Below, piece by piece: positions 26,701 to 35,700 of a DNA stretch of 64,000 bases. The DNA is from Streptomyces mirabilis (GTDB lineage Bacteria; Actinomycetota; Actinomycetes; Streptomycetales; Streptomycetaceae). The notes under the pieces were generated by a model. That model had not been told where the DNA came from. It saw only the letters and a list, made by a program, of their open reading frames with translations, and searched no databases. The stretch lies in NCBI RefSeq assembly GCF_018310535.1, contig NZ_CP074102.1:7998001-8062000 (forward strand), in the 5' to 3' direction. Positions within the stretch are counted from its first letter, which is position 1, and every line of letters starts with the position of its first letter. Both the position numbers and the translations under genes were made by a program.

Positions 26701-29700
26701 CCCCGACACCGCCCCCGCCGACCTGCCGACATACGCCTGGGATCCGCGGCGCCACTGGATCGAGCCCGAGACCACCACCGGTGCCCCCGGTTTCTTCGAC
26801 CGTGCCGCGCACCCCCTGCTCGGCATCCAGCTCCAGTCGCCGGACGAGACCCGCTGGACCTTCCGGGGCGAGTGGTCCAAGGACACCGCCGACTGGCTGC
26901 CCGACCACACCGTGTTCGGCCGGACCGTCGTCTCCGGCACCACCCTGATGGAGCTGTGCCGCGCCGCGCTCGCCGTGGCCCGCCCGGACGACCCGGCCGA
27001 CCTCACCGACCTGCTCCTCCTCAGCCCTCTCACCCTCCCCGGCTCCGGCACGGTAGAGGTGTCCGTCGAGGTGGTCACCGCCGGTCCCGTACCGGAGATC
27101 ACCGTGCACAGCCGCCCGCGCGCCCAAGAGGCCACGGGCTGGACCCTGCACGCCACCGCGTCCGCGTCCGCGGCTGTCGTGCCGACGACGGATCGGCCCC
27201 CGGTGTGGCCGGAGGCGGCCGAGCCGGCCTGGACCCCGGGGACGTACGAGCGGCTCGCCGAGCTGGGCCTCGGCTACGGCCCGGCCTTCCAGGGCGTACG
27301 GTCGGCGGTCACGACCGGCGACGGTGAACTGCTCGCCCGGCTCTCGCTGCCGCCCACGGCCCGCGACGCGGCCGAGCCGTACCCCCTCCACCCCGCCCTG
27401 CTGGACGCCGCGCTGCACGTGGCCGCCGGGATCGACGCGTCCGACGGCCGGGTGCTGCTCCCGGTCGCGGTGGGCCGGTGCGTCCTGCCGCCCGGTGGCA
27501 CGAGGGACCTCACCGCGGCCGTACGCCGCACGGGCGGCTCCGACACGGACCTCACCCTGGACATCACGCTGCGGGACGCCGACGGTCTCCCGGCCGGTCG
27601 TCTGGAGGGCGTACGACTGCGGGCCGCGGACCCGGCGGACCTGAACGGCGCCTCGGAGAACGCCCGGCACCTGTACGAGGTGGTCTGGACGGCCCTGCCC
27701 GAACAGCCCGCCGAGGCGCCGGGCACCGAGTGGGCCGTCGTCGGCGACCCCTCGGACCCGGAGGTCGCCGGGGCCCTGCACGGCCTCGCGGCGGCGGGGA
27801 TCCACGTCCGGAGCGGGACGGGCGACGCGGACGTGAGCGGGACGATCGGCGCCGACGTGCTCGTACGGTTCTGGCCGCGCACGGGGACGGACGCCGAACC
27901 GGCCGCCGCGGCACAGGAGTCGGCGGCCGCGGCCCTGGCCGAACTGCGTGCCCTGATCGCCCTCCCGCAGGACGAGACACCTGCCCGGACCGTGTGGGTG
28001 ACGCGCGGTGCGGTCGGGGCCGTCGACGAGGACACCGTGCCCGGCCTCGCCCAGTCCGTGGTGTGGGGGCTCGCCCGCAGTGCCCGCGCCGAACACCCGG
28101 ACCTCGGCCTGACCCTCCTCGACCTCGAGGACTCCGACCCGGCCGATGCGCTCCTGACCGCCGCCACCCACGCCGAGGAGCCCGAACTCGCCTTCCGCGC
28201 GGGCGCTCTGCTCGCACCGCGGCTCGTCCGAGCCCGCAGCCGGGACGCGCTGCGGATACCGGCGGGGGACCAGTACGAGCTGACCGGCCTTCCGGCGAAC
28301 CCGGCCCTGCGCGCGGTGGCGCCCAGGGAGGGCCTGGCTCCCGGGCAGGTGAGGATCCGGGTGCACGCGGCCGCCCTGCCGGGCGCCCCCGGCGACGAGA
28401 CGCCGCGCGCCGGTGTGCTCACCGAGGTCGGCGCCGACGTCGAAGATCTTGCCCCCGGCCTGCGGGTCACCGTCCTCTCCGACACCCCGCTCGGCTCCGA
28501 GCTGATCGCCGACGCGGGGACGGTCGAAGTGCTGCCCGACGACCTGCCGTTCACGGCCGCGGCCGCCGGACCGGACCGCCCACGGCACCCCCAGGTCCTG
28601 CCCGTCACCGCCGCGCACGAGGCGATAAGGCGGCGGAACGCGACCGGCACCCCGATCGTCCTCGACCTGGTCGGCCGCCCCACCCTCGTACCCACCGACG
28701 GCACGGTGCTGATCACCGGAGGTCTCGGTGCCGTCGGACGGCACATCGCCCGGCTCCTCGCCGAACACGGCGTCCCGCGACTGCTCCTGACGTCTCGACA
28801 GGGACCCGACGATCCGCGCGCCGCCGACGTCACCGCCGAACTGACCGCGCTCGGCGCCGAGACCGAGGTCGCGGCCTGCGACATCGCGGACGCGGCGGCC
28901 CTGGCCGATCTGCTCGGGCGTATCGGCGAGGAGTCGCCGCTGCGCGGTGTCGTCCACTGCGCCGGAGTCCTGGCCGACGGGGTGGTCGCCGAGCTGACGC
29001 CCGAACGACTCGCACAGGTACTGCGCCCCAAGGTCGACGGCGCCGCCCACCTGCACCGGCTCACCGCCGACACGCGACTCGACCTGTTCCTGCTGGTCTC
29101 CTCGGCCGCCGGAGTCATCGGCAACGCGGGCCAGGGCAACTACGCGGCCGCCAATGTCTTCCTCGACCAACTCGCCCACCACCGGCGGGCCCTGGGCCTA
29201 CCCGGCGTCTCCCTCTCCTTCGGCGCCTGGGCGGGCGAGGGTCTCGCCGCCGCACACGCCGACCTGGACCGGATGGCCCGTCTCGGCCATCGCGCCCTCA
29301 CCCCCGACCAGGGCCGCGAACTCGTCGAACTCGCCCTGCGACAGGGCTCCCCGCACCTGGTCGCCTGGGCCCTGGACCTGCCACGCCTGCGCGAGACCGC
29401 GGCCACCACGGGCGGCGGTACGGCGGCGGTGTGGCGCTCGCTGCTGCCCGCGCCCCGCACCGGCCGAAGCGGCGGCGTCGGTCTGGCCGACCGCCTGGCC
29501 CGGCTGCCCGAGGCCGAACGCGCCGAACGCGTCCTGGCCCTGGTCCGTGAGGAGGTCTCCCGCGCCCTCGGCCTGCGCTCGGCGGAGTCCGTCCGCCCCG
29601 ACCAGCCGCTGCGCGAACTCGGCATGGACTCGGTGACGGCGGTCGAACTCCGCAACCGCATCGGCGCCCGGATCGGTGCCAGGCTCCCGGCCACCCTGCT

Positions 29701-32700
29701 GTTCGACCACCCCACCGCGGCCCGGCTCGCCGCGCACCTGCTGTCCACCGCCCTCGCGGCGGGCGACCGCACCACTCCCGCCACGCGGCCCACGCGCGCC
29801 ACGGCCCCGGCCTCCGACGAACCGGTGGCCCTGGTCGCCATGGCCTGCCGGCTGCCCGGCGGTGTGAGCGATCCGGAGGGCCTGTGGGGCCTGGTCGCGG
29901 AGGGGCGCGACGCGGTGGGCCCCTTCCCGGCCGAACGCTGGGACGCGGCGGCGCTGTACGACCCCGACCCGGATGCCCTCGGCAAGTCCTACGCCCGTGA
30001 GGGCGGATTCCTGAACCACGACGATCTGGAGTCCTTCGACGCGGGCTTCTTCGGGATCACCCCGAAGGAAGCGGCCGCGATGGACCCGCAGCAACGGCTG
30101 CTGATGGAGACGGCGTGGGAGGCGCTGGAGCGCGCGGGAATCGTGCCCGGCGAACTCGCGGGCAGCACCACCGGTGTGTACGTCGGCATGTTCGGCAGCG
30201 ACTACCTGGCGGGGTCCCGCCTCGACCAGCTGGACGGGTACGTCGGTACGGGCTCGGCGCTGAGCGTGGCCTCGGGGCGGCTCGCCTACACGCTGGGACT
30301 GTGCGGCCCCGCGCTGACGGTGGACACGGCGTGCTCATCGTCGCTGGTGGCACTGCACCTGGCGGCGCAGGCGTTGCGGTCCGGAGAGTGCGACCTGGCG
30401 CTCGCCGGTGGCGTGACGGTGATGGTGACCCCGGGAACCTTCGTGGAGTTCAGCCGACTGCGGGGCCTGTCCCCGACCGGCCGCTGCCGGTCCTTCTCCG
30501 ACGACGCCGACGGCGCCATCTGGGCCGAGGGCGCCGGCATGGTCGTACTGAAGCGACTGAGCGACGCCCGGCGCGACGGTGACGAGGTGCTGGCCGTGCT
30601 GCGCGGCACGGCCGTCAACCAGGACGGCCGCAGCCAGGGGCTGTCCGCGCCGAACGGTCCGGCGCAGGAACAGGTGATCCGGCGGGCACTGGAGCTGTCC
30701 GGGCTGGAGCCCGCCGACATCGACTACGTGGAGGCGCACGGCACGGGCACCACGCTGGGCGACCCGATCGAGGCGAACGCCCTGGCGGAGGTCTTCGGCG
30801 ACTCACGCCCGCAGGACCGCCCCCTGTACCTGGGCTCGCTCAAGTCCAACATCGGACACGCTCAGGCTGCTTCGGGTGTGATCGGGCTCGTCAAGGTGGT
30901 GCAGTCGCTGCGCCACCGGACCCTGCCGCGCACCCTGCACGCCGACACGCCCAGCAGGCACGTCGACTGGGAGAACAGCGGGCTGCGACTGGTACGGGAC
31001 ACGGCGCCCTGGCCGTCGTCGCCCGGCCGGACACGACGGGCCGGAGTGAGCGCCTTCGGGATCAGCGGGACCAACGCGCATGTGATCGTGGAGGAGGCCC
31101 CGCCGGTCGAGAAGGCGGATCGCGAGGACGAAGTACCGTCGGGGAAGCGGCTGTTCGTGCTGTCGGGGCGCAGCGATGCCGCCCTGCGGGGGCAGGCCGC
31201 GCGACTGGCGACCCACCTGACCAAGGAGGCCGGCGAGGACATCGCTCTCCTCGATGTCGCCCACACCCTGGCCCGGCACCGCAGCCACTTCGAACGGCGC
31301 GCGGCCCTCGTCGCGGGTGACCGGGACGAACTGCTGCTACGGCTCGACGCGTTGGCGAGCGGGCGGGCGCCCCTGGCCGCGCCCCGCGACGACGGGACGG
31401 GCAAGGTGGCCTTCGTCTTCGCCGGGCACGGCGGTCAATGGCCGGGCATGGGCGTCGAGTTGATGGCCGGGTCGGAGGCGTTCCGCGAGGAACTGGCCCG
31501 CATCGACGAGGCCGTTCGCCGGCAGGTCGGCTGGTCGGTGCTCAACGCGCTGCGGGCGCCCGAGGAGTTCGCTCCGCTCGGCCGCACCGAGTTCCTGCAA
31601 CCGGTGCTGTTCGCGGTCAACGCCTCACTGGCCGCCGCCTGGCGCGCGCTCGGCGTCCGCCCGGACGCCGTCGTCGGGCACAGCCTGGGCGAGATCGCCG
31701 CCGCGTACAGCGCGGGCGCCCTCAGCCTGGACGAGGCCGTGACCGTGGTGACCGGGCGTGGGCAGGCGGTCGTACCGCTGACGGGCAAGGGCGGCATGCT
31801 GTCCCTGGAACTGCCGCCCGCGCGGGTGGCGGAACTGCTCGCGCCGTTCGCGGGCCGGCTGTTCGTCGCGGCGGTCAACAGCGCGCGGTCCACGGCCGTC
31901 TCCGGTGAGGCCGACGCGCTGGCCGAGCTGCGTCACCGCCTCGACGAGCAGGGCATCACCGCACGCCCGCTGTCGACACCGTTCGCCTCGCACACCCCCT
32001 TGATGGACCCGATCCGTGCGGAGCTGGTCGACCGTTTCTCCGGCGTCAGGGGCGCCCGGACACCGACCCCGCTGTACTCGGCGGTGCTGGCCGAACCCGT
32101 CCCCGGCGACCGGCTGGACGCCGACTACTGGTACGCCAACCTCAGGGAGCCGGTGCGCTTCGCGGACACGATCCGACGGATGCTGGACGACGGCTACCGC
32201 TACTTCGTCGAGCTGAGCCCGCACCCCTCGCTCACCTCGTCGATCGAGGCGGTGGCGGCGGAGGCCGGGATCGACGCGGTCGGCGTCGGCTCGCTGCGCC
32301 GGCAGAGCGAGGGACGCGACGTACTGCTGCGCGGGCTGGGAGAGTTGTACACGGCCGGGCACACGCCCGACTGGCCCGTGCTGTTCCCGGAGGGCCACCG
32401 GGCCGACCTGCCGACATACGCCTTCGCCCGCGAGCGCCACTGGCTCGCGCCCGCCCCGGTCACCGCCTCGGCCGGCGGATCACCGCTGCTCGGCACGCAC
32501 CTGGAGGCCAGCGACGAACCAGACCGGCACCTCTTCCAGGCCGACATCGACCTCGACGACAGCCGCTTCGCCTATCTCACCGACCACCGGGTCACCGGCG
32601 AAGTCTGGCTGCCCGGCGCCGCCTTCCTCGACATGGCCCTGGAGGCCGCGTCCGCGCTGCGGGGCGGAGGCGAAGTACGGCTTGCCGACGTCAGGTTCGT

Positions 32701-35700
32701 ACAGCCGCTGTCGCTGGACGTGGACCGGCCCGTACGGCTGCAACTGGTCCTGCGGCCCGCCGAGGACGGCTTCCGGGACTTCACCATCGCCTCGGCACCC
32801 GTCGGTGGCCACGGTGCGCCGTGGAAGCGGCACGTCAGCGGACGCCTCGCGGTCACCGCGGAAGCCGCCGCCGATGACGACGAGCGGCTCGACACCGTGC
32901 GCGAACGGTGTGACGAACAGGTCGATCTGTCGGCCGTCCACGCTGGGCTCGCGGCCCTGGGCATCGACTACGGCCCCGCGTTCCGGGGGCTGGAGGAGGG
33001 CCGACGTACGGACGTGGCCGCCGTCGGCCGCCTGGCCCGGACGCCCGCCGCCGGTCATCTGCTGCATCCCGCCGTCCTCGACGCGGCCTTCCACACGGCC
33101 GCCCTGCCGGGCGGCGCGCCCGAGGGCCGGGCGTTCGTGCCCGCGGCCGTCGGGCGGCTGAGGTTCACCGGACTGCGCACGGCGCCCGTGTGGGCGACCT
33201 GCCGACTGCGTTCCGTGGACGGCGACACCGCGACCGTGGACCTGCGACTGTGGGACGAGAACGAGCAACTGGTGCTGGAAGCAAGGGAATTCCAGCTGGC
33301 CGCGCTGTCTCCGCTGGACGGCGCGCTCTTCGAGACCCAATGGCAGCCGCGCCCGGCCGCACAGCAGCAGCCCGCCGAGGGCGGTTGGCTGATCCTGGCG
33401 GACGACACGGGCGTCGCGGCCGAACTGGGCGAGCGGCTCGGCTCGACCGTGCCGCGGGTGATCGCCCGCAGGGGTGAGTCGTTCGGCGTCGAGGGACCCG
33501 GTCGTTACGTACTCGACCCCGCAGATCCGCGGCACCTGGCCCGCCTCCTGGACGAGGCCTTCCCCGACGGGCCGCCCGAGCGGGTGGTCCAGCTGTCCGC
33601 CCTCGACGCCCCGGCGATCACGGATGCCGGTACGGCCGAGGAGGCGGCGCGGCTGTGCTGCCTGAGCACACTGCACCTGGTACGGGCGCTGGCGGACCGG
33701 CCGCGGGGCCGGCCCCCGCGCCTGTTCGTCGTCGCGCGGGGCAGCCAGGCCGCCGGTGACAGCAGGCGGGTGACGCACCCTCAGCAGGCCCTTGCCTGGG
33801 GCTTCGGCCTCGCGGTGGCGCAGGAGTACCCGGAGCTGTCGGCCACCCTGATCGACCTGCCGCCCACCGACGGTGTAGACGCCCTGTGGACACAACTGCG
33901 GCACGCGGACGACGAACGGCTCGTCGCGCTGCGGGAGTCGGGCCGACTGGTCCCGCGCCTGGCCCGCACCCGCCCCGACGACGGCGGCAACGGTGAGGTC
34001 ACGCCCGACGGGGTGTACCTGATCACCGGCGGTCTGGGCGGCCTCGGCCGAGTCGTCGCCGAACGACTGGTCCGCCGCGGCGCCCGCCGAATGGCCCTGA
34101 TGAGCCGGGGCGAGCCCGACGCGCACACCGCGAGCTGGATCAGGGGTCTGGAAGAACACGGGGCCACCGTGCACCTCGTCCGCGCCGACGTGGCCGACCG
34201 CGAGGAGCTGACGGCAGCCCTGGACGCCGTACGACGGGAAGCGGGGCCGATCGCCGGAGTCGTCCACGCGGCCGGTGTCCTCGACGACGCGACGGTGGCG
34301 AACCTGACCGACGAGCGCGTCCTGCGCGTGCTCGCCCCCAAGGTCCTCGGCACCACGCTGCTCACCGAACTGATCCCGGAGGCCGAGAGCCTCGTCCTGT
34401 TCGCCTCGGCGGCCGGTCTCCTCGGCTCCGCGGGGCAGAGCCCGTACGCGGCGGCGAACGCCTTCCTCGACGCCTGGGCGCACCACCTCTCCCGCGCCGA
34501 CCGCCGGGCGCTGAGCCTGGACTGGGGCGCCTGGGCGGGCGTCGGCATGGTCGCCGAGTCCGGCATCCGGGCCGCCGGGACCAGCAGGTCCGGTCTGCTC
34601 GCGTTCTCCCCGCAGGACGGTGGCGAACTCCTCGAACGGGTGCTGGCCACCTCCCGCCGCCAACTCGCCCCCCTCGCCCTGGACTGGGAGACCCTCGCGC
34701 TCGACCCGGACGCGGCCCGCGCCCGCCCGATCCTCGGCGACCTGATCACCGTGCCGACCGGCGATGACGAAGCGGACGACCTCGTCGCGCGGGTGTTCAC
34801 GGCGACGACGGAACGTGACCGCGCGGACCGCCTCGAAGCGTATGTACGGGCCCGGGTCGGCCAGGTCTCCGAAGGCACGGTGGACGTCTCGGCGACCACG
34901 GCCCTGAAGGAACTCGGCCTGGACTCCCTCATGCTCGTCCGGCTGCGCAACGCCTTCGCCCGCGAGCTGGGCGCCGAACTCCCCGCCGCCACCGTGTTCT
35001 CCGCCTCCGACATCCGCGGCCTGGCCCGGGCGCTCGGCGAGGCGCTGCCCGAACGGGACACGGTCACGCAGGCCGGGGAACGGCCGTCCGAGGCGCGGCG
35101 GCCCGAGGCCGCCGTCGAGGTGCCCGAGAGCGAACTGCGGCCTGCGACCCGCGATGTCGTACGACTGCTGCGCAGCGCCCGGCCGGGCATGCCGGACGCG
35201 GCCCACGCCGTCGGCTTGGCCCTCCGGCTCACCACGCCCACCACCCGCGAGGCACTCACCGACATCCTCACCCGACTCGCCGGACGGCACGCCGCACTGC
35301 GCACCGCGATCGTGACCGGTGCTGGTGCTGGTGCTGGTGCGGGTGCGGGTGGCGAACACGCGCGGCTGCTACGGGTGGACCGGGAGGTCGCACGGCCGGT
35401 GCTGCGCTGGACGGACGTGCCCGCAGACGGCGCACTCGACGCGGCCGACCGACTGCGCCTGCTGCTGGAACCGCGGTTCGACCTGGCGAACCCTCCGTTG
35501 TGGCGGTTCGAGCTGCTAGATGCCGGTGCCCGGGGCCAGTTCCTGGCGTTCGGCGCGCACCACGCGGTGAGCGATCTGCAGTCGTTGCTGCTCGTGGCGG
35601 GGGAACTCGACGCCGAACTGTCCGGCACCTCGCTCGGCGACGCCGTCACCAACCGGGACATCGACCTCCTGATCGAGGCGCAACAGACGGACAACACCCC

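Noticed and set aside
23909..29182. Very long open frame on the minus strand opposite PKS module 1
   Set aside because: It is a high-GC shadow of the PKS: the translation is Gly/Arg/Val/Ala-rich with no domain, while the plus frame carries complete KS, AT, DH, KR and ACP motifs.
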